Notes: a model not told the origin generated them from the sequence alone. Shown: positions 1 through 8,534, numbered from the stretch's first letter. The stretch is DNA of 64,000 bases from Bosea sp. RAC05 (GCF_001713455.1 NZ_CP016464.1:3024001-3088000), one strand, 5' to 3'. Numbers and translations: made by a program.

Positions 1-1
1 G

Positions 2-808
2 GGCGTCGCCGCTTTGCTGATCCTGAGGCTGCTGGCGCGCCACGATCTCTCGTCGGATACGCTCTCGGAGGCGGACCGCATCCATCTGCTGGCGGAGGCG
101 ACCAAGGCCGCCTATCGGCAGCGCGATGCCCTGATCTGCGATCCTGACAGCCGCCCGGTCGATGTCGACGCGCTTCTGTCGGACACCACCGTCGCGCACT
201 TGTCCGGCCTGATCGATCCACGACGCGCTTCGGAGGCCTCAACCTTCGACATGCCCGTGCATCGTGACACCGCTTATATCTGCGTCGCCGACCGCGACGG
301 GAATCTCGTCTCATTCATCAATTCGCTGTTCTTCGCGTTCGGCAGCGGCATTTATGCCCCCGACAGCGGCGTGCTGTTGCAGAACCGTGGCGCCGGCTTT
401 CGCCTGATCGAAGGCCATCCAAACGCGATTGCCCCCCGCAAGCGCCCCTTCCATACGATTATCCCAGGCCTTGCCCTCAAGGCGGGCAAACCAACCCTGG
501 CCGTGGGCGTCATGGGCGGCCAGTACCAGGCGACAGGACATGCCCATATCCTCTCGGCCGTGGTGGATCGGGGGCTCGACATCCAGGCTGCGTCCGATCT
601 GCCACGCAGCTTTGCCTTCGACGGGACGCTTCAGTTGGAGCCGACCGTCTCGCAGGAAGCCATCGATATCCTGATCTCCCGCGGCCATCGGACCATGATC
701 GTCGACGAACCCCTGGGGGGCTGCCAGGCGATCTATGTCGATCACGAGCGCGGCGTGATGTTCGGGGCCACCGATCACCGCAAGGATGGGGTGGCGCTGG
801 CCGTCTGA
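2..808 (+). CDS. Gamma-glutamyltransferase-family hydrolase, HpxW/YwrD-like (5' end outside window)
   Basis: The reading frame is open to the left edge, so the N-terminal part of the precursor is missing. What remains covers the end of the large subunit and the whole small subunit. The segment [15 protein letters not shown] matches the autoprocessing site of the GGT family, where the Thr becomes the N-terminal nucleophile. Later motifs ([40 protein letters not shown]) fit the subgroup of YwrD and HpxW, the latter being an oxamate amidohydrolase, better than classical glutathione-cleaving GGT. An HpxZ homologue lies 4.3 kb downstream on the same strand, and hpxW and hpxZ are also linked in Klebsiella. 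This supports an amide hydrolase acting in a ureide-like pathway. The exact substrate is inference. Confidence 0.85.
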   Translation, partial: GVAALLILRLLARHDLSSDTLSEADRIHLLAEATKAAYRQRDALICDPDSRPVDVDALLSDTTVAHLSGLIDPRRASEASTFDMPVHRDTAYICVADRDGNLVSFINSLFFAFGSGIYAPDSGVLLQNRGAGFRLIEGHPNAIAPRKRPFHTIIPGLALKAGKPTLAVGVMGGQYQATGHAHILSAVVDRGLDIQAASDLPRSFAFDGTLQLEPTVSQEAIDILISRGHRTMIVDEPLGGCQAIYVDHERGVMFGATDHRKDGVALAV

Positions 809-935
809 TCGCGACAGCAGACTGGTGCGACTACGCTCTTCTGGTTGCACGCCCCCCCTGACGCGACCGCGGTGACGTTGACGCATCGGGGGCAACATTG
901 TTCATTCGGCTTTGAACCGGTTCAAATTAGGTTTC

Positions 936-1880
936 ATGGCTCGATATGTCGCTTCACGCCTCCTGAGCCTGCTCCCGATCCTGTTCGGGGTTTCGGTCGT
1001 GACCTTTCTGCTGATGAGGCTGGTCCCGGGCGACCCTGTCATCGCCATGCTCGGCCTTGAGGCCGACCAGGCGGCGATTTCGGCCATGCGGCTGCGCCTG
1101 GCGCTCGACGACCCGCTGCCCCTGCAATACCTCCACTGGATATCACGCGTCATCACGGGAGATTTCGGCCGGTCGGTCCAGGGCGGGCGCGAGGTCCTGC
1201 CGCTCCTCCTGGGAGCGCTTGGCCCGACGGCGCTCCTGGCGACCGCGGCGTTGATCATCTCGCTGTTGATCGCGATCCCCGCCGGCATCGTCGCCGCGAC
1301 CAGGCGCAACAGCGCCGCCGATTACGGCGCCTCGCTCATCGCGCTGTTCGGCTTATCGATGCCGAGCTTCTGGCTCGGCATTCTTCTGATCCTGTCGCTG
1401 TCCATCGCCTATCCGATCTTCCCAGCCTCAGGGTACGTCTCACCCCTCGTCGACCCGCTCGCTCACTTGCGACATCTGACCCTGCCGGCACTGACGCTGG
1501 GCGCTGCTCTCGCCGCGGCCACGATGCGCATGACGCGGGCGACGATGCTGGAGATCCTGCGCTCGGATTTCGTGCGGACGGCCCGAGCCAAGGGGCTCGG
1601 CCCACGCGCGGTGGTGTGGGGGCACGCGCTGGCCAACGCTCGCATCCCGATCGTCACGCTGCTCGGCATCCAGCTGGGCCAACTCCTAGGCGGCGTCGTC
1701 ATTACCGAGACGGTGTTTTCCTGGCCCGGGATCGGCAAACTGACCGTGGATGCCATCTTCGCGCGAGACTACCCGGTGGTTCAGGGCGCCGTGCTGCTCA
1801 CCGCGACGCTGTTCGTCACGATCAACCTGCTCACGGATCTGCTCTACACCCTCCTCGATCCCCGGATCCGGCTCGCATGA
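936..1880 (+). CDS. ABC transporter permease, DppB/OppB type
   Basis: Inner-membrane permease of a peptide/nickel-class ABC importer. The N-terminus MARYVASRLLSLLPILFGVS is the usual first helix of DppB-type permeases, and FVRTARAKGLGPRAVVWGHA is the EAA-like loop that docks the ATPase. The length of 314 residues is standard. The ATG at 936 was preferred over the upstream in-frame TTG at 912 because it gives the family N-terminus. Its stop overlaps the start of the next permease (ATGA), so the two are translationally coupled. No ATPase gene is present in the window; it may lie upstream of position 1 or be supplied in trans. Confidence 0.92.
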   Translation: MARYVASRLLSLLPILFGVSVVTFLLMRLVPGDPVIAMLGLEADQAAISAMRLRLALDDPLPLQYLHWISRVITGDFGRSVQGGREVLPLLLGALGPTALLATAALIISLLIAIPAGIVAATRRNSAADYGASLIALFGLSMPSFWLGILLILSLSIAYPIFPASGYVSPLVDPLAHLRHLTLPALTLGAALAAATMRMTRATMLEILRSDFVRTARAKGLGPRAVVWGHALANARIPIVTLLGIQLGQLLGGVVITETVFSWPGIGKLTVDAIFARDYPVVQGAVLLTATLFVTINLLTDLLYTLLDPRIRLA

Positions 1881-2746
1881 GCGCTCCGGTCGAAGCCCTG
1901 TCGCCTCTGCCGCCGATGGGCTTCGCCCGCGTCGTGCGAGGCTTGCTTCGCGACCCGCGCTCGGCAGCGGGGCTGGGTTTGGTTCTGCTCGCTGTCGTGG
2001 CCGCTGTCTTCGCAGGCTGGCTTGCCCCCTTCGATCCCGAAGCGCCGGACTTCATCAACACGCTGTCGCCACCCGGCTCGGCCCACTGGTTGGGCACCGA
2101 TGACCTCGGGCGGGACGTTCTCTCGCGCATCATCTACGGCGCGCGCGCGTCGCTGTTCGTCGGCGTGCTCAGCGTCGTGGCGGCCGCGGCGATCGGCACG
2201 GTGCTCGGCTTGATCGCGGGCTATGCGGGGGGGCTCCCCGACACGCTGATCATGCGCGTGATGGACGTCATCTTCGCCTTTCCGAGCATTCTGCTGGCTC
2301 TCGCGATCACGGCAGTGCTCGGACCGAGCCTGACCAATGCTGTGCTGGCCATCGCGGTCGTGAATCTGCCGATCTTCGCCAGGCTGGCCCGTGCGCAGAC
2401 CCTCGTGGTGGCCCGGCTCGACTATGTCGAGGCCGCACGGTCGCTGGGCAGCAGCCACAGTCGGATCCTGCTTCGCACGGTGCTGCCGAATATTCTCGCT
2501 CCCGTCATCGTGCAAGGCTCGTTGCTGTTCGCGTCCGCGATCATCACAGAGTCCTACCTCTCGTTCCTCGGTCTTGGCGTTCAGCCGCCGACGCCGACCT
2601 GGGGCAACATGCTGCGCAACGCCATCGGCTTCATGGAGCTGGCGCCTTGGCTGGCCTGGTTTCCGGGCGGAGCCATCTTCCTCACCGTGCTCGGCTGCAA
2701 TCTGCTCGGCGACGGCCTGCGCGACCGTTTCGATCCCCGCGACTGA
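1877..2746 (+). CDS. ABC transporter permease, DppC/OppC type
   Basis: Second permease of the same importer, 289 residues. The N-terminal stretch RGLLRDPRSAAGLGLVLLAV, the motif HWLGTDDLGRDVLSRIIYGAR and the docking loop YVEAARSLGSSHSRILLRTVLPN are characteristic of DppC/OppC proteins. Translation starts at the ATG overlapping the DppB stop codon. The reading frame is open far upstream (to 1616), but that part lies inside the preceding gene in another frame and is spurious. It pairs with the upstream permease and the binding protein 27 bases downstream. Confidence 0.93.
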   Translation: MSAPVEALSPLPPMGFARVVRGLLRDPRSAAGLGLVLLAVVAAVFAGWLAPFDPEAPDFINTLSPPGSAHWLGTDDLGRDVLSRIIYGARASLFVGVLSVVAAAAIGTVLGLIAGYAGGLPDTLIMRVMDVIFAFPSILLALAITAVLGPSLTNAVLAIAVVNLPIFARLARAQTLVVARLDYVEAARSLGSSHSRILLRTVLPNILAPVIVQGSLLFASAIITESYLSFLGLGVQPPTPTWGNMLRNAIGFMELAPWLAWFPGGAIFLTVLGCNLLGDGLRDRFDPRD

Positions 2747-2773
2747 CCCCCCACCATGCAAGAGGAGAACACG

Positions 2774-4282
2774 ATGTCGATGACGACCCGGCGCCGCCTG
2801 CTGGCCCTTCTGGCTTCGGCCCCCATCGCCGCTTCTGCCCTCCCAGCCTGGGCGCAGGCCGCAAAGACCCTGACGGTCGGTATCGTCTCGGACCCGGTGA
2901 CGCTGGATCCGGCCATGATGGGGTCGTTCTTTGAGATCTCGGTGCAGTACAACCTGTTCGAGCCTTTGGTCCATGTCAGGCCGGACCTGACGATCGAGCC
3001 CGGTCTCGCCAGTGTCGAGACGCCGGACCCGCTGACCTACAATTTTGCGCTCAAGCCCAATCTGACTTTCCATGACGGCACGCCGATCGACGCGGCTGCG
3101 GCCAAAGCGAATTTCGACCGTGTCCTCGACCCGGCGCTCGGCTCTCCTCGCCGCAGCGAATTGGCCCCGGTCGATACCGTCACGGTCACTGGCCCGTTGA
3201 CGTTCACCATCAAGCTCAAGGCGCCCTACGCGCCGCTGCTGCAGGTTCTGTCGAACCGCGCGGGGATGCTGGTCTCGCCAACGGCCGTCAAGGCGCTGGG
3301 CGCCGACTTCGCGACCAAGGCGGTCGGGGCCGGGCCCTACAAGCTCGTCAGCTGGACGAAGAACGCCGAGCTCGTGCTCGAGGCGTTCCCAGGCTATTGG
3401 CGCGGTCCGGCGCCTATCGAGCGTGTCGTGTTCCGGCCGATCGCCGATGAGACCGTCCGGCTCGCCAACCTGCGCTCGGGCACCGTTCAGCTCGTCGACG
3501 CCGTGCCGGCCCAGTCTGTGAGTCAGCTCGCGCGCGAAGCCAGCGTGACGCTCAAGCAGGCGCCGGGCCTCGGTTTCAACGCCTTCTCCTTCAACACGAC
3601 GCGGGCGCCCTTCGACAACATCAAGATCCGCCAGGCGTTTACGACGGCGATCGACAAGCAGGCGATCCTGCGCGCTGTCTACTTCGGCACAGGCGCCATC
3701 GCGTCCGGCGGCATCCCACCGTCCATGGCTTGGGCCCACGATGCCGCCTTCGCGCCCTACAAGCCGAGCGTGGATGGCGCGAAGAAGCTGCTCGCCGAGG
3801 CAGGCGTCACGGCTCCGGTGCCGGTGACCATCACCGTCACGAACTCGCCCGTCCAAGTCCGCACGGCAGAGGTCCTGCAGGCACAGGCCAACGCGGCCGG
3901 GTTCAAGGTAGAAATCAAGCAGATCGACGCCACGAGCCTGATCACGGTGCTCAGGCAGAAGGACTTCGATCTCTGCATGTCCCCGTGGTCGGGCCGGACC
4001 GACCCTGACGGCAACCTGTTTAACTATTTCACCAAGACAGGCCCCAACAACTTCATGGGCTACCAGAGCGACAAGGTCACCGACCTTCTGGAGAAGGCCC
4101 GCAGCGCCCCGGTTCAGGCCGATCGCGCGAAGCTCTACCGCGAGGCTGAGGCGCAGATCGCGGCCGATGCTCCCATGCTGTTCCTGACGTTCCCCGCGAC
4201 GCTTCAGGCTTCGACGAAGGCTCTCGAATGGCTGCAGTATCCGGACGGCGCCTTCCGCCTGCAGTTCGCGAAGCTCGGCTGA
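2774..4282 (+). CDS. ABC transporter substrate-binding protein, family 5 (DppA/OppA type)
   Basis: Periplasmic receptor of the importer, 502 residues. The N-terminus MSMTTRRRLLALLASAPIAA is an export signal with a twin-arginine-like TRRRLL core, cleaved near PAWAQA. Family 5 signatures follow: LTFHDGTPIDAAAAKANFDR, the KAVGAGPYKL motif, and FDLCMSPWSGRTDPDGNLFN near the C-terminus. The ATG at 2774 is chosen because AGAGGAG lies 7 bases upstream; the in-frame ATG at 2756 overlaps that site. The ligand cannot be read from the sequence. Its operon partners (HpxW-like, HpxZ, kinases) suggest a nitrogenous or glycosyl compound rather than plain dipeptides. Confidence 0.92.
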   Translation: MSMTTRRRLLALLASAPIAASALPAWAQAAKTLTVGIVSDPVTLDPAMMGSFFEISVQYNLFEPLVHVRPDLTIEPGLASVETPDPLTYNFALKPNLTFHDGTPIDAAAAKANFDRVLDPALGSPRRSELAPVDTVTVTGPLTFTIKLKAPYAPLLQVLSNRAGMLVSPTAVKALGADFATKAVGAGPYKLVSWTKNAELVLEAFPGYWRGPAPIERVVFRPIADETVRLANLRSGTVQLVDAVPAQSVSQLAREASVTLKQAPGLGFNAFSFNTTRAPFDNIKIRQAFTTAIDKQAILRAVYFGTGAIASGGIPPSMAWAHDAAFAPYKPSVDGAKKLLAEAGVTAPVPVTITVTNSPVQVRTAEVLQAQANAAGFKVEIKQIDATSLITVLRQKDFDLCMSPWSGRTDPDGNLFNYFTKTGPNNFMGYQSDKVTDLLEKARSAPVQADRAKLYREAEAQIAADAPMLFLTFPATLQASTKALEWLQYPDGAFRLQFAKLG

Positions 4283-4292
4283 GCTGATCCCC

Positions 4293-4319
4293 GTCGGCGC
4301 GCGTGATACGCGCGCCGAC
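4293..4319 (+). terminator. Perfect hairpin after the binding-protein gene
   Basis: A 12-bp perfect stem (GTCGGCGCGCGT paired with ACGCGCGCCGAC) with a 3-base loop begins 10 bases after the binding-protein stop. A pyrimidine-rich CTCCCTCTTT follows, but there is no clean T run. Placed between a binding-protein gene and the rest of an operon, it fits an mRNA-stabilising or partly terminating hairpin that raises receptor levels over downstream enzymes. That role is inference. Confidence 0.55.
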
Positions 4320-4349
4320 CTCCCTCTTTATCGACGAGATCACGACACC

Positions 4350-5120
4350 ATGGCCAAGCGCATTCTCCTGGCCGGCGAGAGCTGGACCTCGACCGCAACC
4401 CACATCAAGGGCTGGGACCAGTTTCCATCGGTCACGCATCACCGCGGGGCCGACGCTTTCATCGCCGCATTGTCGGGAGGAGACTATGTCTTCGACTACA
4501 TGCTCTGCCATGAGGCGGCGGAGGGGTTTCCATCGACTCCAGCCGCGCTCGACGCCTATGATGCGATCATTCTCAGCGATATCGGAGCCAACACGCTCCT
4601 CCTGCCACCGCAGGTCTGGATCCATTCGCAGCGTGCGCCCAACCGCCTGAAGCTGCTGCGCGACTATGTCGAGCGCGGCGGCGGTCTCATCATGGTCGGC
4701 GGCTATTACAGCTTCCAGGGGATTAACGGCGCGGCCCGATACCGGAACACGGCCGTCGAAGCCGTGCTGCCCGTCTCGATCCATCCCTATGATGACCGCC
4801 TTGAGCTGCCCGAGGGCATTCATCCCGTCGTTGCCCAAGGCGCAGCGGATCATGACGTCCTCGCCGGCCTGCCGACGGAACTGCCCTATCTGCTCGGCGT
4901 CAACGAGACCGTGTTGAAGCCCGGCGCCAAGGCCCTTCTGACCTTGCCGCCCGAAGAGGGCGGGCACCCGCTGCTGGCCATCGGCGAGGCCGGCCGCGGC
5001 CGCACCGCCGCCTGGACGACCGACATCGGCCCGCACTGGCTGCCGAACGAGTTTCTGGCCTGGCAGGGCTTCAGGCCGCTGTGGATGCAACTGCTCGACT
5101 GGGTCGTCCGCAAGGGGTGA
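4350..5120 (+). CDS. Glutamine amidotransferase class I-like protein (DUF1355 / PF07090 type)
   Basis: A 256-residue protein with the N-terminus MAKRILLAGESWTSTATHIKG and the internal segments AYDAIILSDIGANTLLLPP and YVERGGGLIMVGGYYSFQGI, typical of the class I GATase-like family once called DUF1355. The fold is that of a glutaminase, but no clear nucleophile-elbow Cys is seen at the usual place (the motif reads MVGGYYSF). It may therefore bind rather than hydrolyse. It starts 67 bases after the binding-protein gene and ends 7 bases before hpxZ, so it belongs to the operon. Function unknown; membership in this family is well supported. Confidence 0.8.
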   Translation: MAKRILLAGESWTSTATHIKGWDQFPSVTHHRGADAFIAALSGGDYVFDYMLCHEAAEGFPSTPAALDAYDAIILSDIGANTLLLPPQVWIHSQRAPNRLKLLRDYVERGGGLIMVGGYYSFQGINGAARYRNTAVEAVLPVSIHPYDDRLELPEGIHPVVAQGAADHDVLAGLPTELPYLLGVNETVLKPGAKALLTLPPEEGGHPLLAIGEAGRGRTAAWTTDIGPHWLPNEFLAWQGFRPLWMQLLDWVVRKG

Positions 5121-5127
5121 CGCCGTA

Positions 5128-5532
5128 ATGAGCGAGAAGACGCCTGCGATGACGATCGACCAGGAGGCGGTTGTGGCGGAGGTGGCGGACGCCTTCGCCG
5201 GCTATGAGCAGGCGCTGATGGGCTACGATCCGGCGGCACTGGACGGCTTCTTCTGGAGCGATGACCGCGCAGTCCGTTTCGGCATTGCCGAAAACCTCTA
5301 TGGCCATGCGGCCATCGCGGCCTATCGGCGTACCCGCACCTCCGTCCCGCAGCGCGTGCTGTCCAATACGCGCATCATCGCGATCGGTCGCGATGCGGCG
5401 GCCGTCAGTACCGAGTTCCGCTATCCCGGCGATCCTCGGATCGGACGACAGAGCCAGACCTGGGCCCGTATGCCGGAAGGCTGGCGCGTCGTCGCAGCGC
5501 ATGTCTCGTTCCAAGAAGACGTCGAACGCTGA
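5128..5532 (+). CDS. hpxZ: HpxZ-like protein (DUF3225, SnoaL/NTF2 fold)
   Basis: 134 residues. The block LDGFFWSDDRAVRFGIAEN followed by GHAAIAAYRRTR and the C-terminal WARMPEGWRVVAAHVSF is the DUF3225 pattern found in HpxZ of the oxalurate branch of purine degradation and in AtzH-like proteins. The family has an NTF2-like cone fold, and AtzH is known to be a small hydrolase-pathway protein. The hpxWXYZ group of Klebsiella links it with an HpxW amide hydrolase, and an HpxW-like gene lies at the left edge here. No HpxX or HpxY amidase is visible in between, so the pathway is not simply the Klebsiella one. Confidence 0.8.
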   Translation: MSEKTPAMTIDQEAVVAEVADAFAGYEQALMGYDPAALDGFFWSDDRAVRFGIAENLYGHAAIAAYRRTRTSVPQRVLSNTRIIAIGRDAAAVSTEFRYPGDPRIGRQSQTWARMPEGWRVVAAHVSFQEDVER

Positions 5533-5560
5533 CGATCTGGTGAGGGAGGGACATGTTCGG

Positions 5561-6799
5561 GTGGTAGACAGGCCTGAGATCCGCCGCTCGGGAGAACCAA
5601 CCATCGATGACGTTGCGCGACATGCGGGCGTCTCGAAGGGGACGGTGTCGCATGTGCTGAGCGGCAAAATCCGGGTTTCGCCGCAAACGCGCGCGCGGGT
5701 CGAGGGCGCGATCCGCGACCTCGCGTTCCAGCCTGCTGAAGCGGCCCGCTCGTTGACCGCGCGAAAGCGGCTGGCCGATGGTGAGCGCCATGCTCCGGCC
5801 CATGTCCCGCGCCTGACGACCGTCGGCTACGTGTCGGTCGACTTTACGGCCCAGCTGGACCGCCTGCCCCGCCGCGAGGAACGGCGGCTGTCGCGCGCCA
5901 TTGGCAAGACGATCGGCGGGCCTGCCGCGAATGTCGCCGCCGTTGCCGCCGGCATCGGTCCGCCCTTTCCCATATCGGCCTCGATCCTCACCGCCATCGG
6001 CGTCGATCAGGACAGCGACTGGGCCACCGCCGAGCTCTGGGGGCGCCGCGTGGACGTCATCACGCCCCCCGAGCGGCGCAGTGGCCGCGTGAACCGGGCG
6101 CTGGTCTTGGTCGAGGCGGATGGCCGGCGCACCATCGTCAACGAGCCTTCGCTGCTGGCCGAGGTCGATGTCGAGCATTTCCTCGCCACGACCGACGCCA
6201 AGCCACTGACCTGGTGCCTCCATTTCGAGGGCTATCAGGTGCCAAGCCGGATGGCGGCTGTGGCCGCCGCCCGCAAGGCCGGCTTCGTCGTGTCGATGCA
6301 GGCGACTGGCATGCCGCCCGATTGGCTGGCCGCGCATCATGCGACAGCGTTTGGCGCCTTCGACATCATGGTTCTGCATCGCGAATCCCTGACCCAGATC
6401 GAGCCCGCGGCGGCCACCGTCGAAGCCGGTATCGAGGCCCTTGCCGCCCTCGCTTGCCGCACACCGGTTTGGCCGCGCCTCGTCGTGGTGACGCTGGGCG
6501 AAAGAGGCGCTGTCGCTGTCGCAGGGGACGGCGCCTTGAGCTACGCAGCCGCGCCTGCTGTGGAGGTTGTCGATCTCACCGGGGCGGGCGACGCCTTCGT
6601 CGGTGCGCTCCTCGCGGCCGTGCTCAACGACGCCCCGACCGATATGGCTTTGCGCCTCGCCTGCGCCGCCGGCAGCCTGCAAACCACCCGCTATGGCGCC
6701 CAGGAGGTTCTCCCTGGTGCAGCGGCTCTCTCCCATCTCGCCGGAATGCCGACAGCGGCATTCGCGGCCCTCACAAACGGACCGGAACCGATCTCGTGA
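5561..6799 (+). CDS. LacI-type HTH fused to a PfkB-family sugar kinase
   Basis: With the GTG at 5561 (GGAGGG 10 bases upstream) the product has 412 residues. Residues 13-60 are a LacI helix-turn-helix: PTIDDVARHAGVSKGTVSHV, then a hinge-like SLTARK. Instead of a periplasmic-binding-like sensor, a ribokinase/PfkB domain follows, with GKTIGGPAANVAAVAAGIG near 130 and the anion-hole motif TGAGDAFVGA at 340-349, whose Asp344 is the expected catalytic base. The protein would bind DNA and either phosphorylate or sense a sugar. In-frame alternatives are ATG 5501 and GTG 5540. Its last codon overlaps the GTG of the next gene. Autoregulation of this operon is a reasonable inference. Confidence 0.85.
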   Translation: MVDRPEIRRSGEPTIDDVARHAGVSKGTVSHVLSGKIRVSPQTRARVEGAIRDLAFQPAEAARSLTARKRLADGERHAPAHVPRLTTVGYVSVDFTAQLDRLPRREERRLSRAIGKTIGGPAANVAAVAAGIGPPFPISASILTAIGVDQDSDWATAELWGRRVDVITPPERRSGRVNRALVLVEADGRRTIVNEPSLLAEVDVEHFLATTDAKPLTWCLHFEGYQVPSRMAAVAAARKAGFVVSMQATGMPPDWLAAHHATAFGAFDIMVLHRESLTQIEPAAATVEAGIEALAALACRTPVWPRLVVVTLGERGAVAVAGDGALSYAAAPAVEVVDLTGAGDAFVGALLAAVLNDAPTDMALRLACAAGSLQTTRYGAQEVLPGAAALSHLAGMPTAAFAALTNGPEPIS

Positions 6800-7638
6800 A
6801 CACGTCGATCTTTCGCGCAAAAACGTCAGCCGTGCAGCGTCTCTTCGGTCGCGACAAGGCCGTGATCGGTGTCATCCATTCGCTGCCGCTGCCTGGGTCC
6901 CCCCATTATGATGGCGCCAATGTCGAGGACATCTATGCCTTCGCCTGCGATGAGGCCGAGCGCTACCGCGATGGCGGGGTCGATGGACTGATCGTCGAGA
7001 ACCACGGCGACATTCCGTTCGCCAAGCCCGACGAACTCGGCCCCGAAACGGCCGCCTGTATGGCCGTGATGGCCGACCGCGTCCGGCGTGCGAGCGGCCT
7101 GCCGATCGGGATCAATGTGCTTGCCAATGGTGCAATCTCCGGGATCGCTGTCGCCAAGGCTGCCGGCGCCGGCTTTGTCCGCGTCAATCAGTGGGCCAAC
7201 GCCTATGTCGCCAATGAGGGTTTCATGGAGGGCAAAGCGGGTGCAGCCGCGCGTTATCGATCGTGGCTCAGAGGCAGCGACATCGCGATCTTCTCCGACG
7301 TCCACGTCAAGCACGGGGCCCATGCGATCGTCGCCGACCGCAGCTTGCAAGAGCTGACGCGCGACTCCGAGTTCTTCGATGCCGACGCGGTGATCGTAAC
7401 AGGCCAGCGCACGGGCGATGGTGCCAATCTCCAGGATCTCGCCACGGTCCGTGGCGCGACGTCGCTTCCGGTTTTGGTCGGCAGCGGCGTGACTCCAGAC
7501 AACGTCACCGCCATCTTGGACCACGCCAACGCGGTGATCGTCGCCAGCGCGCTCAAACATGGCGGGAGCTGGTGGAACGCCGTTGACCCTGTCCGCCTTC
7601 GGGCCTTCATGGCCGTCGTCGAGCAAGCACGGGCATGA
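6796..7638 (+). CDS. BtpA/SgcQ-family TIM-barrel protein
   Basis: 280 residues starting at a GTG that overlaps the preceding stop (GTGA). Family marks are VIGVIHSLPLPGSPHYDG at the N-terminus, DGLIVENHGDIPF, INVLANGAISGIAVAKAAGA, FVRVNQWANAYV, IFSDVHVKHGAH and VLVGSGVTPDNV. BtpA was named for a role in photosystem I accumulation in cyanobacteria. Most family members, such as SgcQ, sit in sugar gene clusters and are predicted TIM-barrel enzymes of unknown reaction. Here it is translationally coupled on both sides to PfkB-family kinases, which suggests it acts on the phosphorylated product of one of them. Confidence 0.88.
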   Translation: MNTSIFRAKTSAVQRLFGRDKAVIGVIHSLPLPGSPHYDGANVEDIYAFACDEAERYRDGGVDGLIVENHGDIPFAKPDELGPETAACMAVMADRVRRASGLPIGINVLANGAISGIAVAKAAGAGFVRVNQWANAYVANEGFMEGKAGAAARYRSWLRGSDIAIFSDVHVKHGAHAIVADRSLQELTRDSEFFDADAVIVTGQRTGDGANLQDLATVRGATSLPVLVGSGVTPDNVTAILDHANAVIVASALKHGGSWWNAVDPVRLRAFMAVVEQARA

Positions 7639-8534
7639 GCCGCGTCGTCGTCTTCGGCAACGCTTCGCTTGACATCATCCTGACGCTGGAGGCGTTCCCG
7701 AGCGCTGGAGAAACGGTGCTGGCGCGCGAAGTCCTCACCTGCGCGGGCGGCAAGGGCCTCAACCAGGCGCTGGCCGCCGCGCGGTTCGGTCATCCCGTTC
7801 ATTTCGCCGCCGCGATCGGACATGACAACGCAGCAACCCTGATACAGGCGGCGTTGGCGACAGAACAGGGCCTGTCCACGCGCTGGCTCTTTCGCAGCCT
7901 CGCCACCGACATGTCGTCGATCTGGCTCGACGGCACGGGCGAGAACATGATCTCAAGTTCGAACTTCTGCGCACACTCGGTGACCGCAGCGGACGCGGAG
8001 CGCGAGCTCGCGACTCTGCACTCAGAGGATTGGTTGGTGCTCCAGGGCAACCTCACGCTTGATGCCACCAGGGCCGCCATTGGCATGGCCCAGCGGGCTG
8101 GCGCACGGGTTCTGCTCAACACGGCGCCTATGCAGGGCTGGATGCGGGATGTCGTTCCTCTGGTCGATGTTCTCGTCGCCAACACCGTTGAAAGCAGCCA
8201 GATGACGGGCCTTGACGCCGAGCCAGCCGTCGCGGCCTTGCTTGAACTCGGTGCCGAGCACGTCGTTGTGACGCGAGGCTCGACGGGCGCGAGCTGGCGC
8301 AGCCGCGATGTCGCAATCGACCTGCCTGCACCGCACGTCGTCGCTGTCGATACTGCGGGGGCTGGAGACATGTTCGTTGGCAGCCTGGCCGCCAGTCTTG
8401 CCAACAAGCAGCCGCTGCCTCAGGCCTTGGAGAGAGCTATCACGCTGGCCTCGTTCACCGTCACGAGGAAGGGTACGTCCACGTCATTTCCCTCGCGCGA
8501 GGAGGTCACGCGCCTGAGCCCTTTCCGGCATTGA
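7635..8534 (+). CDS. Ribokinase-like PfkB-family carbohydrate kinase
   Basis: 299 residues; the ATG overlaps the BtpA stop (ATGA). The N-terminus VVVFGNASLDIILTLEAFPS and CAGGKGLNQALAAARFG form the first PfkB signature, and VDTAGAGDMFVGSLAA contains the second, with Asp245 as catalytic base. The N[AS]D-x-E metal-linked region reads LVANTVESSQM. This is the second kinase in the operon, so one of the two may phosphorylate the sugar and the fused one may be mainly a regulator. It is the last gene of the operon. The true substrate (ribose, nucleoside or other) cannot be read from sequence. Confidence 0.9.
   Translation: MSRVVVFGNASLDIILTLEAFPSAGETVLAREVLTCAGGKGLNQALAAARFGHPVHFAAAIGHDNAATLIQAALATEQGLSTRWLFRSLATDMSSIWLDGTGENMISSSNFCAHSVTAADAERELATLHSEDWLVLQGNLTLDATRAAIGMAQRAGARVLLNTAPMQGWMRDVVPLVDVLVANTVESSQMTGLDAEPAVAALLELGAEHVVVTRGSTGASWRSRDVAIDLPAPHVVAVDTAGAGDMFVGSLAASLANKQPLPQALERAITLASFTVTRKGTSTSFPSREEVTRLSPFRH

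Noticed and set aside
1844..3856. Long minus-strand open frame (670 codons) antisense to the permease and binding-protein genes
   Set aside because: Composition is Arg/Gly/His/Gln-rich with no family motif, and it mirrors well-supported plus-strand genes. It is the usual high-GC antisense shadow.
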